Positions 35,136-43,795 of a DNA stretch of 64,000 nt are shown here, piece by piece. A program made the translations under genes and the position numbers. Below the pieces are notes generated by a model. It had not been told where the DNA came from. It worked only from the letters and a program-made list of their open reading frames with translations, and did no database searches. This DNA is from Frondihabitans sp. PhB188 (GTDB lineage: Bacteria > Actinomycetota > Actinomycetes > Actinomycetales > Microbacteriaceae): positions 186,001 through 250,000 of the forward strand of contig NZ_RJUO01000002.1 in the NCBI RefSeq assembly GCF_003752365.1, read 5' to 3'. The stretch's first letter is position 1; the number at the start of each line of letters is the position of its first letter.

Positions 35136-36086
35136 ATGCCCGCGATCCTCACGATCCTCGACGACTACCAGTCGATCGCCCTCGATTCCGCCGACTGGAG
35201 CGAGGTGCGGGAGCACTTCGAGATCGACGTCGTGACAGAGCACATCGACGACGTCGATGCGCTCGTCGAGAGGCTCTCCGGCAGTCAGGTCGTCGTCGCC
35301 ATGCGCGAGCGCACCGCCTTCCCCTCCGAGGTCTTCGAGCGGCTCCCCGAACTCAGGCACTTCGTCACGACCGGCATGGCCAACGCCTCCGTCGACATCG
35401 CCGCCGCGAAGGCGCGCGGCGTCGTCGTCACCGGCACGGAGGGGTCCGGTCGCGAGGTGGCCGAGCTCGTCATCGGCATGATGATCGCTCTCGCTCGCAA
35501 CATCGTCGCGGAGGACGCCGCCCTCCACGCCGACGGCTGGCAGCACACCATCGGCACGCGCCTCGAAGGCAGGACGCTGGGACTGCTCGGCCTCGGCAAG
35601 CAGGCGCGATGGGTCGCAGAGCTCGCCCTCGCCTTCCGCATGCGCGTCGTCGGATGGAGCCCCTCGTTGACGCCGGAACGCGCCGCCGCCCACGGCGTGG
35701 CCGCCGTGTCGCGCGAGGAGCTGTTCGAGGGCTCCGACTTCCTCTCCGTCCACGTGCCGCTCACCGAGGCCACGCGAGGGATCATCGGCGCGGAGGAGCT
35801 CGCGACCATGAAGGAGACGGCCTTCCTGATCAACACGTCACGCGGCCCGATCGTCGACTCGGAGGCCCTGATGATGGCGCTCATGGTCGACACCCTCGCC
35901 GGCGCCGCACTCGATGTCTACGACGTCGAGCCGCTCCCTCTGAAGGACCCCCTGCGCAAGCTGTCGAACGTCCTGCTCCTCCCCCACATCGGCTATGTCA
36001 CACGCGAGGTCTACGACGTCTTCTACGGCCAGGCCGTCGAGAACGTGCTCGCGGTGCTCTCCGGCACCCCGGTCAGGGAACTCTGA
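35136..36086 (+). CDS. D-isomer-specific 2-hydroxyacid dehydrogenase family protein
   Basis: 316 residues. A substrate domain (about 1-95 and 285-316) surrounds the NAD domain. Catalytic residues are present: Arg in LINTSRGPIVDSEAL, Glu in DVYDVEPLP, His in LLPHIGYVTRE. The nucleotide loop reads GLLGLGKQARWVA instead of the usual G-x-G-x-x-G, ending in Ala rather than Gly. The family covers phosphoglycerate, glyoxylate, formate and related dehydrogenases; this one is closest in plan to short unannotated members. TAGCCT ends six bases before ATG 35136, so a leaderless start is likely. Its stop overlaps the FAH-family start by one base (TGATG), suggesting a shared catabolic step. Confidence 0.88.
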   Translation: MPAILTILDDYQSIALDSADWSEVREHFEIDVVTEHIDDVDALVERLSGSQVVVAMRERTAFPSEVFERLPELRHFVTTGMANASVDIAAAKARGVVVTGTEGSGREVAELVIGMMIALARNIVAEDAALHADGWQHTIGTRLEGRTLGLLGLGKQARWVAELALAFRMRVVGWSPSLTPERAAAHGVAAVSREELFEGSDFLSVHVPLTEATRGIIGAEELATMKETAFLINTSRGPIVDSEALMMALMVDTLAGAALDVYDVEPLPLKDPLRKLSNVLLLPHIGYVTREVYDVFYGQAVENVLAVLSGTPVREL

Positions 36087-36850
36087 TGGCGGGCTTCGCC
36101 TTTGCTCCTCCGCCCGTGCCGTCGGTGGCGATCTCAGGATCCGACGAGCGATTCCCCGTCCGGCGCATCCTCTGCGTGGGCCGCAACTACGCCGAGCACG
36201 CGCGCGAGATGGGCAGCGACCCCGACCGCGAGCCGCCGTTCTTCTTCGCCAAGCCGGGCGACGCCGTGGTGCCCGCCTCAGGAACAGTGCCCTACCCCAC
36301 TCTGACGTCCCGTCTGGAGTTCGAGGTCGAGCTCGTCGTCGCGATCGGAGTCGGCGGTTCGTCGATCTCCCCGGCCGACGCACTCGAGCACGTGTGGGGC
36401 TACGCGGTCGGGGTCGACCTCACGCGCCGCGACCGCCAGCAGGAGGCGAAGGACACCCGTCGCCCCTGGGACGTCGCGAAGGGCTTCGACGCGTCGGCTC
36501 CCCTGACGCCCCTCGTGCCGCGGGCATCGCTGATGCCGCGGGTGTCGCTCGACGCTGGCGGCCTCACTGCTGACGCCCTCACTGCTGACGCCCTCGACGC
36601 GGCGTCCGGGCGAATCTGGCTGGCCGTCGACGGAGTCGTGGCTCAGGACGGCGACCTCGCCGACCAGATCTGGCCTGTGGCCGACGTCATCGCGGCGGCG
36701 TCCCGCGCCTGGGAGCTCGCGCCCGGCGACCTGATCTTCACGGGGACGCCGTCGGGCGTGGGCCCGGTCGCGCCGGGGCAGACGCTGTCGGGCGGAATTC
36801 AGGAGATCGGGACCTTCGAGTTCGTGCTGGGTGCCGCGCCCGGCGTGTGA
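36086..36850 (+). CDS. Fumarylacetoacetate hydrolase (FAH) family protein
   Basis: 254 residues in the FAH fold. Metal ligands are visible as EFEVELVV (E-x-E) and the Asp of GYAVGVDLTRRDRQQEAK; substrate-loop residues FAKPGDAVV and FTGTPSGVGPV are typical. The opening ILCVGRNYAEHAREMG is the usual family start. Members hydrolyse C-C bonds in acylpyruvates or related diketo acids. An internal LTADALTADAL stretch is coded by a perfect 15-base tandem duplication at about 36564-36594 and lengthens a loop. Coupled to the preceding dehydrogenase. An acylpyruvate-like substrate is likely but unproved. Confidence 0.88.
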   Translation: MAGFAFAPPPVPSVAISGSDERFPVRRILCVGRNYAEHAREMGSDPDREPPFFFAKPGDAVVPASGTVPYPTLTSRLEFEVELVVAIGVGGSSISPADALEHVWGYAVGVDLTRRDRQQEAKDTRRPWDVAKGFDASAPLTPLVPRASLMPRVSLDAGGLTADALTADALDAASGRIWLAVDGVVAQDGDLADQIWPVADVIAAASRAWELAPGDLIFTGTPSGVGPVAPGQTLSGGIQEIGTFEFVLGAAPGV

Positions 36851-36904
36851 GGGTGCAGATCTCCTGATTCGCGCACGGCTCGGCCCGGTCGGACCCGCCG
36901 GCGA

Positions 36905-37510
36905 TCAGGAACGGATCGTGGTCGTGACGTCGACGAGGCTCGGGTCGCGCGGGGCCGAGCCGAAGCCGAAGCGCACGGGAGGGTCCAGGGGCGCGAGGGC
37001 CCCGAGTTCCTGCGCGTCGAACTCGGCCTCGACACTGGCGACCCGCCGGGCCAGCGTGACGCCGTAGTACTCGCGGCGGCCGCCGCCCGCGGTGCCGGCG
37101 GTCGCGGATCCGGGAAGCAGGAACTTCGCCACCGGATTGATGAGCCGCAGCCACGCGGGGCGGGTGGCCACACTCCGCGGAACCGCCCTCAGGAGCCGTC
37201 CGAGCGGCGAGATGCCGCCGATCCCGAGCCGCAGCCGGAGCACGCCCGGGCCGGCCTCGACCAGGATCCCGCCGTCGACCTTCCGCCACTCGACCGGCAG
37301 GACGCGCACCTCGTCGAACTCGTAGGTCGCCGAGATGTAGTGCGCGACGTCCTCACGGGGTGCGAGGAGGACCCGGTGGCCGCTCCCCGTCTCGACCATG
37401 ACGTCGGCGAAGGAGCCCAGCGGCGACGTGTTCCAGAGCCCGACGACGAGCCGGGTTCCTGATTCGGTGCCGACGCCGGCGATACGGCCCACGAAGCGGT
37501 CAGTGGTCAT
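36905..37510 (-). CDS. Conserved-looking actinobacterial protein of unknown function (201 aa)
   Basis: 201 residues, soluble, mostly beta in the first 110 (FVGRIAGVGTESGTRLVVGLWNTSPLGSFADVMVETGSGHRVLLAP, then ATYEFDEVRVLPVEWRKVDGGILVEAG). The second half has a basic patch and a Gly-rich loop GTAGGGRREYYGV. There is no membrane span or signal peptide and no catalytic motif I can name. TACGGT ends six bases before ATG 37510 on the minus strand, again leaderless. It is divergent from the fructose operon but has no evident tie to it. A near copy of the dispersed word (37003-37017) lies in frame. Confidence 0.65.
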   Translation of the reverse strand: MTTDRFVGRIAGVGTESGTRLVVGLWNTSPLGSFADVMVETGSGHRVLLAPREDVAHYISATYEFDEVRVLPVEWRKVDGGILVEAGPGVLRLRLGIGGISPLGRLLRAVPRSVATRPAWLRLINPVAKFLLPGSATAGTAGGGRREYYGVTLARRVASVEAEFDAQELGALAPLDPPVRFGFGSAPRDPSLVDVTTTIRS

Positions 37511-37559
37511 CCGTCAACCGTAGGCGTCCGCGACGGTTGTGGTTTTGTCTGCGTTCGTC

Positions 37560-37588
37560 TTGCTTTGTGCCCGAAACGGGCATACAGT
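37560..37588 (+). promoter_or_regulatory. fruR-fruK-fruA promoter with an operator in the spacer
   Basis: TTGCTT (37560-37565) and TACAGT (37583-37588) are exactly 17 bases apart. The palindrome TGCCCG-AAA-CGGGCA (37568-37582) fills the spacer, so a bound protein would block RNA polymerase. Confidence 0.65.
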
Positions 37589-37589
37589 C

Positions 37590-37624
37590 TCCTGAAACGC
37601 AGGACGCAGCTCCTGAAAAGCAGG
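37590..37624 (+). repeat. Two 14-bp direct repeats phased at 21 bp, probable FruR binding sites
   Basis: TCCTGAAACGCAGG (37590-37603) and TCCTGAAAAGCAGG (37611-37624) start 21 bases apart, two helical turns, directly downstream of the -10 box. DeoR-family regulators often bind phased direct repeats. Confidence 0.55.
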
Positions 37625-37680
37625 CAGATCACGCCTGCGATACCAACGGCACGACGAGCAGGCGACGCGGAGGTCACCGG

Positions 37681-38469
37681 ATGTACGCACTGGAGCGACA
37701 CGACTCGATCACCGAGCTGCTGCGCGCCGAAGGCCGCGTCGTGGTGTCCGACCTCGCCGACAGGTTCGAGGTCACGACGGAGACCATCCGCAGGGACCTC
37801 GACGTGCTGGAGCAGGCCGGTCGGCTGCAGCGGGTGCACGGCGGGGCAGTTCCTGCGGGCCATTCGAGCGTCACCGAGCTCAGCCTCGCCGAACGGCAGG
37901 AGCAGCAGACGCCCGGCAAGACGGCCATCGCGCGGGCCGCGGCTCGCCTCGTCCCCTCGACGTTCGTGGGGTCGGTCGCCCTCGACGCGGGCACCACGAC
38001 CGCGGCGGTGGCTGCGGAGCTCGCGTCGTGGCGCCCGGCCGTGGATGGCGTGCAGCTCACCGTCATCACGAACTCCGTCCCGATCGCGGCGCTCCTGCAG
38101 CACAGCCCGCACATCGACCTCCGTCTGCTCGGCGGGCGCGTGCGCGGCCTGACCAGCGCCGCCGTCGGGAGCACCACCGTCGACCAGATCGCCGGGCTCC
38201 GTCCTGACATCGCGTTCATCGGCGTCAACGGCCTGAGCGCCGGGTTCGGGCTCTCGACCCCGGACGAGTTCGAGGCCGCCGTCAAGACCGCCTTCGTGCG
38301 CGCAGCCCGCCGCGCCGTGGCCGTCGCCGACGGCACCAAGCACGGCGCCGAGGCTCTCACGCGCTTCGCGCGCCTCGACGAGCTCGACACCGTCATCACC
38401 GACGTGGAGCCGCCCGCCGACCTGGCCGGCGCGCTTCGCGACGCCGAAGTGGAGGTCCTGGTCGCATGA
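37681..38469 (+). CDS. fruR: DeoR-family transcriptional regulator of the fructose operon
   Basis: 262 residues. The DeoR helix-turn-helix (about 1-57) reads MYALERHDSITELLRAEGRVVVSDLADRFEVTTETIRRDLDVLEQAG, followed by LQRVHGGAVP. The sugar-phosphate sensor domain (about 75-235) has LDAGTTTAAVAAEL, TVITNSVPIAALL, FIGVNGLSAGFGLSTPDE and ADGTKHG. GGAGGT stands six bases before ATG 37681; a longer frame from 37537 would cross the promoter. It is first in the operon and overlaps fruK by ATGA. Fructose-1-phosphate is the usual inducer of such proteins and is inferred here. Confidence 0.9.
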   Translation: MYALERHDSITELLRAEGRVVVSDLADRFEVTTETIRRDLDVLEQAGRLQRVHGGAVPAGHSSVTELSLAERQEQQTPGKTAIARAAARLVPSTFVGSVALDAGTTTAAVAAELASWRPAVDGVQLTVITNSVPIAALLQHSPHIDLRLLGGRVRGLTSAAVGSTTVDQIAGLRPDIAFIGVNGLSAGFGLSTPDEFEAAVKTAFVRAARRAVAVADGTKHGAEALTRFARLDELDTVITDVEPPADLAGALRDAEVEVLVA

Positions 38470-39434
38470 TCATCACTGTCACCCCGAACCCCTCGCTCGA
38501 CCGCACCATCGAGCTGACCTCGCCGCTGGCCCGCGGCGCCGTGCAGCGCTCGGTGCGCACCACGGACGAGCCGGGCGGCAAGGGCGTCAACGTCTCGCGC
38601 GCTCTGGCGGCCTCAGGTGCCGACACCGTCGCCATCCTGCCCGGCGGGCTCGACGATCCGGTGTTCGTCGCGCTCCGCTCACGAGGCGTGGCCACCGTCA
38701 ACCTGCCGATCGACGCGCGGCTCCGGTCGAACGTCACGATCACCGAGCCCGACGGCACCACGACGAAGATCAACGAGCCCGGCCCTGACCTCGGCGGCCA
38801 CGCGATCGCGCTGGTCGACCTGATCGTCGAGCACGCGGTGAGCGCCGACTGGCTGGTCATCGCCGGATCTCTGCCCCCCGGGCTGCCCGCCGACTTCCTC
38901 GCCGGCGTCGTCCACGCCGTCCGCGTCGCGCACGGCGACTCGGCCCCGCGCATCGCGGTCGACTCGTCGGGCGAGCCGTTCCGCCAGCTCCTCGATTCAG
39001 GAGTCCCGGTCGACCTCGTCAAGCCCAACGCCGAGGAGCTCGCCGAGGTCGTCGGCGGCGATCCCGATGTCTACGAGACCGACCGCGACGCTGCCGTGGC
39101 CGGGGCGCACCTGCTCCGAGCCCGCGGTGTCGGCGCAGTCCTCCTGACTCTCGGCAGCGCGGGCGCGATCCTCGTCGACGACGACGGCGCGTGGTTCGCC
39201 GCGGCGCCCGTCATCGAGGCGCTCTCGACCGTCGGGGCCGGCGACTCGTCGCTCTCGGGCTACCTGCTGGCCGAGACGAGCGGAGCCTCGGCGCCCCGCC
39301 GCCTCGCCCAGGCCGTCGCCTCCGGAGCGGCGGCCGCGTCGCTGCCCGGCAGCGTCGTCCCCACCCTCGCCCAGACCCACCCCGAGGCCATCGAGGTCGT
39401 GCCGTTGTCTCAGGCGCGCGCCGTTCAGGCCTGA
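38466..39434 (+). CDS. fruK: 1-phosphofructokinase (PfkB family)
   Basis: 322 residues, ribokinase-like fold. It begins MIITVTPNPSLDRTIEL, contains the substrate signature TDEPGGKGVNVSRALAASG (about 33-51), KINEPGPDL, and the C-terminal ATP/catalytic motif STVGAGDSSLSGYL with Asp of GAGDS as base. It converts fructose-1-phosphate to fructose-1,6-bisphosphate with ATP, the step after FruA. It overlaps fruR by four bases and precedes fruA by 50 bases. Length and motifs are normal for the family. Confidence 0.95.
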   Translation: MIITVTPNPSLDRTIELTSPLARGAVQRSVRTTDEPGGKGVNVSRALAASGADTVAILPGGLDDPVFVALRSRGVATVNLPIDARLRSNVTITEPDGTTTKINEPGPDLGGHAIALVDLIVEHAVSADWLVIAGSLPPGLPADFLAGVVHAVRVAHGDSAPRIAVDSSGEPFRQLLDSGVPVDLVKPNAEELAEVVGGDPDVYETDRDAAVAGAHLLRARGVGAVLLTLGSAGAILVDDDGAWFAAAPVIEALSTVGAGDSSLSGYLLAETSGASAPRRLAQAVASGAAAASLPGSVVPTLAQTHPEAIEVVPLSQARAVQA

Positions 39435-39484
39435 TCCCCTCTCGTTCCACCTGACTACCTGCAGCAGCAAAGGAGCTCCAGCCC

Positions 39485-41596
39485 ATGTCCACCCTCATCA
39501 ACACCGACCTCGTCGGCCTCGACGAAGACCTCGGAGGCACGTCGTCCGACGTGATCCGCGCTCTCGCCGCCCGTGTCGCCTCCGTCGGCCGCGCCGGCTC
39601 GGCGTCCTCCCTCGCCGATGACGCCATCGCCCGAGAAGCCTCCGTCGGCACCGGCGTGCCCGGCGGCATCGCCATCCCCCACGCCCGGTCGGCCTCCGTG
39701 ACGGAGCCGACCCTCGCGATGACCCGTCTCGCCCGCCGCATGCCGTTCGGCGCACCGGACGGCGACGCCGACATCGTGTTCATGATCGCGGTGCCGGAAG
39801 GCGCCGACGGCGACCACATGACCGTGCTCTCGACGCTCGCCCGTGCACTCATCCGCGAGGACTTCACAGCGTCCCTTCGCGCTGCCGCGACCCCCGCCGA
39901 CATCGTCGCGATCGTCGACGCCGAGGTCGGCGGCGAGGTCGACGCGGCCCGCGGCGTGACCGGGACGGCCGCTCCGGCCGCCGCGAGTGCTGGTGCCGGG
40001 GCTGCCGCGGGTGCTGGCGCCGGTGCCGCCAAGGGCGCGGCCCCCGCCATCAAGCTGGTCGGCGTCACCGCCTGCCCCACCGGCATCGCCCACACCTACA
40101 TGGCCGCCGACGCCCTCGTCGCGGCCGCCGCCAAGCTCGGCGCCGAGCTGCAGATCGAGACGCAGGGCTCCGGCCAGGTCGTCCCGCTCGACCCCGCCGT
40201 CATCCGAGAGGCCGACGCCGTCATCTTCGCCGTCGACGTCGATGTGCGCGACCGCGCACGATTCGCAGGAAAGCCGCTCGTCCAGGGCCCCGTGAAGCGC
40301 GGTGTCGACGAGCCCGACGCGATGGTCCGCGAGGCGCTGGCAGCCGCGAAGAACCCGAGCGCGGCCCGCGTCTCAGGTTCTCTGGCCGAAGGCCCAGCCA
40401 TGAGCCAGGGTCGCCGCGGCTTCGGCTCGGCGCTCAAGACGTGGCTCCTGACGGGCGTGTCGTACATGATCCCGTTCGTCGCCGGAGGCGGCCTGCTCAT
40501 CGCGCTCGGCTTCCTGCTGGCGAAGTACGGCATCGCGCTCACGGCCGAGGGCCACACGGTCAACAACGCCGCCTACGCCCTCCAGAACTACACGCTCTGG
40601 AACCTCCCGCCGCAGGGCCTGGCCTACTACCTCGGCGCCGCGGCCTTCCAGATCGGCGGAGCATCGCTCGGATTCCTCGTGGCAGCCCTCGCCGGCTACA
40701 TCGCCTACGCGATCGCCGACCGACCCGGCATCGCCCCCGGTTTCGTCGCCGGCGCGATCGCGGTGTTCATGAACGCCGGATTCCTCGGCGGCCTCGTCGG
40801 CGGTCTGCTCGCCGGTTTCGCGGCCTACTACATCGGCAAGCTCAACGTGCCCCGCTTCGTGCGCGGTCTCATGCCCGTCGTGATCATCCCGCTGTTCGCC
40901 TCGATCTTCGCCTCCGGTCTCCTGCTCCTCTTCCTGGGCGGACCGATCGCGGCCCTCACGAAAGCGCTCGGCGACTTCCTGAACGGCCTGTCCGGCTCGG
41001 GCGTCGTGGTGCTCGGGATCATCCTCGGCCTGATGATGTGCTTCGATCTCGGCGGCCCGGTCAACAAGGTGGCCTACGCGTTCGCTGTGGCCGGACTCTC
41101 GGCGGGCTCGGTCGCCAACCCCGCCCCGTGGGAGATCATGGCCGCCGTCATGGGAGCCGGCATGGTGCCGCCGCTCGCGATGGCGCTCGCCTCCACCGTG
41201 CTGTACCGCAAGGGCTTCACCCCGATCGAGCGCAACAACGGCGCGGCGGCGTGGCTTCTCGGAGCATCGTTCATCTCGGAGGGCGCGATCCCGTTCGCCG
41301 CTGCGGACCCGCTGCGCGTCATCCCCGCCAGCATGGTGGGCGGCGCGCTGACCGGAGCGATCTCGATGGCCGCGGGCGTGACCTCTCAGGCGCCTCACGG
41401 TGGCATCTTCGTGTTCTTCGCGATCGGCAACCTCCTCATGTGGATCGTCGCGATCCTCTCCGGAACCGTCGTGACGGCTGTCGTGTACGTGGTCCTGAAG
41501 CGCTTCGTCCGCCGCCGCCCGATCGACGCCTCGATCGCCGACGCCGAGCGCGCCGAGGCGGGGCTCGCGCCGGCCGGACAGCCGGTGGCTGCGTAG
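39485..41596 (+). CDS. fruA: PTS fructose transporter subunit EIIABC
   Basis: 703 residues. The order is: EIIA with phospho-His66 in GIAIPHARS (about 1-150); an Ala/Gly linker (152-187); EIIB with phospho-Cys197 in GVTACPTGIAHTYMAADAL (about 188-290); and EIIC with about ten membrane spans (320-690), including GGPVNKVAYAF and the EGAIPFAAADP motif. It imports fructose and yields fructose-1-phosphate, using phosphate from EI and HPr. No ptsH or ptsI gene follows, so the general PTS proteins are encoded elsewhere. AAGGAG lies upstream of ATG 39485. A terminator with a short T run follows. Confidence 0.96.
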   Translation: MSTLINTDLVGLDEDLGGTSSDVIRALAARVASVGRAGSASSLADDAIAREASVGTGVPGGIAIPHARSASVTEPTLAMTRLARRMPFGAPDGDADIVFMIAVPEGADGDHMTVLSTLARALIREDFTASLRAAATPADIVAIVDAEVGGEVDAARGVTGTAAPAAASAGAGAAAGAGAGAAKGAAPAIKLVGVTACPTGIAHTYMAADALVAAAAKLGAELQIETQGSGQVVPLDPAVIREADAVIFAVDVDVRDRARFAGKPLVQGPVKRGVDEPDAMVREALAAAKNPSAARVSGSLAEGPAMSQGRRGFGSALKTWLLTGVSYMIPFVAGGGLLIALGFLLAKYGIALTAEGHTVNNAAYALQNYTLWNLPPQGLAYYLGAAAFQIGGASLGFLVAALAGYIAYAIADRPGIAPGFVAGAIAVFMNAGFLGGLVGGLLAGFAAYYIGKLNVPRFVRGLMPVVIIPLFASIFASGLLLLFLGGPIAALTKALGDFLNGLSGSGVVVLGIILGLMMCFDLGGPVNKVAYAFAVAGLSAGSVANPAPWEIMAAVMGAGMVPPLAMALASTVLYRKGFTPIERNNGAAAWLLGASFISEGAIPFAAADPLRVIPASMVGGALTGAISMAAGVTSQAPHGGIFVFFAIGNLLMWIVAILSGTVVTAVVYVVLKRFVRRRPIDASIADAERAEAGLAPAGQPVAA

Positions 41597-41644
41597 CGGC
41601 CCGGGCCCGGGCTGCGCGCTTAGGAAAACTGCACGGCCTCTGAC

Positions 41645-41679
41645 GCCGGCGCGGGCCTCGACGGGAGGACCGCGCCGGC
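41645..41679 (+). terminator. Terminator of the fructose operon
   Basis: GCCGGCGCGG (41645-41654) pairs perfectly with CCGCGCCGGC (41670-41679) around a 15-base loop, followed by TTTCCT. Confidence 0.65.
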
Positions 41680-41734
41680 TTTCCTGTGCTGGCGGCGGCG
41701 GGCGCGCCTCGGGCGACCACCCTGCCGTGTTCCT

Positions 41735-41818
41735 GGGCGCAGGAACTAGCCCGCGATTTCGCGCACGGCGGCGACGGCTGCCTCGACGTCGGCGGCGACC
41801 GACCCGAGTTCCTGCGCT
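41735..41818. repeat. Inverted pair of dispersed-word copies at the 3' end of the cysteine desulfurase gene
   Basis: GGGCGCAGGAACTAG (41735-41749, 14/15) overlaps the minus-strand stop codon, and CGAGTTCCTGCGCTG (41804-41818) lies inside the gene, in opposite orientation 54 bases away. Confidence 0.7.
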
Positions 41819-42888
41819 GTGAGCCCGCCGCCCCAGGTGAACCGGACCGACGTCTGCGCAAGATCGGCGTCCATGCCGAGCGCCGTGAGGACGTGCGAGG
41901 GCTCGTCGCTTCCGGCGGCGCAGGCGGAGCCGCTCGACGACACGACGCCGCGGCGCTCCAGCTCCAGCAGGACGGCCTCCCCGCTCGTCCCCGGGAAGAC
42001 GAACGACGCGTTGGCGGGCAGCCGTGCCTCGGCGGGGCCGGTCAGGCGGGCGCCGGGTACGCGCGTCAGGACTTCTGCTACGAACGCGTCGCGGACGCCC
42101 GCGGCGGCATCCGCCCGAGCGCGTCTTTCCTGCTCTGCGATCCCGACGGCCACACCGAGCGCCACCGCGCCCGCTACGTTCTCAGTGCCGGAGCGCCGCC
42201 CGCGCTCCTGCCCGCCACCGTGGACGAGCGGCTCGAGCGGCACCCGGCCCGCGACGTAGAGCGCGCCGACGCCCTTGGGCGCCCCGAGCTTGTGTCCTGA
42301 GATCGACAGCGCCTGAACGCCGAGCACGTCGACGCGAGTGTCGAGCCAGCCTGCCGACTGGACGGCATCGGTGTGGAAGGGCACGCCGGCCTCGCGCGTC
42401 ACGGCGGTCAGGTCGGCGATGGGCTGCACCGTCCCGATCTCGTTGTTGGCGTGAGCGATCGAGACGAGCGTCGTATCGCTTCTCAGGACTCGTGCCAGCG
42501 CCGCCGGGGTGACGAGCCCGTCGTCGGTCAGGTCGACGTACGACACCTGAAACCCGAGCAGCCGCTCCAGGAAGAGCACCGACTCGAGCACGGCCTCGTG
42601 CTCGATGCGGCTCGTCACGAGGTGCCTGCCACGGGGCGAACCGAGCGCGATCCCCTTGATCGCGAGATTGTCGGCCTCGGTGCCGCCCGCCGTGAAGACG
42701 ACCTCCCCCGGGCGGCAGCCGAGCCAGTCCGCGATCTGAGCGCGGGCTGTCGCGAGTGCCCGAGCCGCCGACTCCCCGACCGTGTGGTGGCTTGACGGAT
42801 TGCCGAAGTCGCTCGTCAGGAACGGCCACATGGCCTCGACGGCCTCGCGGCGGGCGGGCGAGGTCGCGGCGGCGTCGAGGTAGAGCAC
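41746..42888 (-). CDS. NifS/IscS-like cysteine desulfurase of the NAD operon
   Basis: 380 residues, fold-type I PLP enzyme. The PLP Lys (about residue 201) lies in SISGHKLGAPKG, the catalytic Cys (about 323) in SSSGSACAAGSDE, and TGGTEADN is replaced by TAGGTEADNLAI with EHEAVLE and HTDAVQSAGW also present. It releases sulfur from cysteine as a persulfide. Its place directly after nadA-nadB-nadC, ten bases behind nadC, mirrors other bacteria in which a dedicated desulfurase supplies the 4Fe-4S cluster of NadA. It is distinct from the sufS gene at the right end of the window. Start ATG 42888. Confidence 0.9.
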   Translation of the reverse strand: MLYLDAAATSPARREAVEAMWPFLTSDFGNPSSHHTVGESAARALATARAQIADWLGCRPGEVVFTAGGTEADNLAIKGIALGSPRGRHLVTSRIEHEAVLESVLFLERLLGFQVSYVDLTDDGLVTPAALARVLRSDTTLVSIAHANNEIGTVQPIADLTAVTREAGVPFHTDAVQSAGWLDTRVDVLGVQALSISGHKLGAPKGVGALYVAGRVPLEPLVHGGGQERGRRSGTENVAGAVALGVAVGIAEQERRARADAAAGVRDAFVAEVLTRVPGARLTGPAEARLPANASFVFPGTSGEAVLLELERRGVVSSSGSACAAGSDEPSHVLTALGMDADLAQTSVRFTWGGGLTAQELGSVAADVEAAVAAVREIAG

Positions 42889-42898
42889 GGGTGTCCCG

Positions 42899-43795
42899 TC
42901 AGGCGTCAGCGCGGGCGAACCCGGCGGGCGTGCGTCCGGCAGGAACGTCGACGTCGATGTCGAGCCCGAGGTCGAGCGCGCGCACGCTGTGGGTCAGCGC
43001 GCCGACCGAGATGAGGTCGACCCCGGACGCCGCGATGGCGGCGACGGTGGTCAGGTCGACCCCGCCGCTCGCCTCCACGAGGGCTCGTCCGGCCACGAGC
43101 TCGACTCCTGAGACGAGGTCGGCTGACGAGAAGTTGTCGAGCATGATCGTGTCGATGCCCGCCGCGAGCACGGCCTCGATCTGGTCGATGCGGTCGACCT
43201 CGACCTCGACGTGGGTCGTGTGCGAGAGCTTCCCCTTCATGGCGAGGAGGGCCTCGGTGACAGTCAGCCCCGACGCGATCAGGACGGCCAGGTGGTTGTC
43301 CTTCACGAGCACGGCGTCCGACAGCGAGAAGCGGTGGTTGCGACCCCCACCCGCGACGACGGCGTCGCGCTCGAGGGCGCGGAGCCCCGGTGTCGTCTTG
43401 CGGGTGTCGACGATCTGGGCCCGGGTGCCCTCGGTGAGAGCGACGTACTGAGCTGTCAGAGTGGCGATGCCGGAGAGTCGCTGCGTCAGGTTGAGAGCGA
43501 CTCGCTCGGCCCGGAGCAGAGAGCGGGCCGAGCCGCGAAGCACGGCGAGCGTCTGGCCCGCCACGAAGGCATCGCCGTCGGCGGCCTGGAGCTCGACCTC
43601 GGCGAGCGGGTCGACCTCGCTGAGAGTCGCGACGAGCACGCGCGTCCCGCTCAGGACGCCGGGCTCGCGAGCCACCACGGCCGCCGTCGCGGTCGCCGTC
43701 TCAGGAATGAGGGCATCGCTCGTGACATCGCCCCAGGGGGCGTCCTCTCGGAGCGCGGCGCGGACGACCTGCAGGATCGCGTCGTCAGTGAGCAT
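42899..43795 (-). CDS. nadC: Quinolinate phosphoribosyltransferase (carboxylating)
   Basis: 298 residues. It has AALREDAPWGDVTSDALIP at the N-terminus, the signature RVALNLTQRLSGIATLTAQYV, QIVDTRKTTPGLRALERDAVVAGGGRNHRFSLSDAVLVKDNH, and the C-terminal phosphate-binding VEASGGVDLTTVAAIAASGVDLISVGALTHS. It converts quinolinate and PRPP into nicotinate mononucleotide, the last step of the operon's pathway. ATG 43795 overlaps the nadB stop by 11 bases; the frame is open further upstream but only as a shadow of nadB. Confidence 0.96.
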   Translation of the reverse strand: MLTDDAILQVVRAALREDAPWGDVTSDALIPETATATAAVVAREPGVLSGTRVLVATLSEVDPLAEVELQAADGDAFVAGQTLAVLRGSARSLLRAERVALNLTQRLSGIATLTAQYVALTEGTRAQIVDTRKTTPGLRALERDAVVAGGGRNHRFSLSDAVLVKDNHLAVLIASGLTVTEALLAMKGKLSHTTHVEVEVDRIDQIEAVLAAGIDTIMLDNFSSADLVSGVELVAGRALVEASGGVDLTTVAAIAASGVDLISVGALTHSVRALDLGLDIDVDVPAGRTPAGFARADA

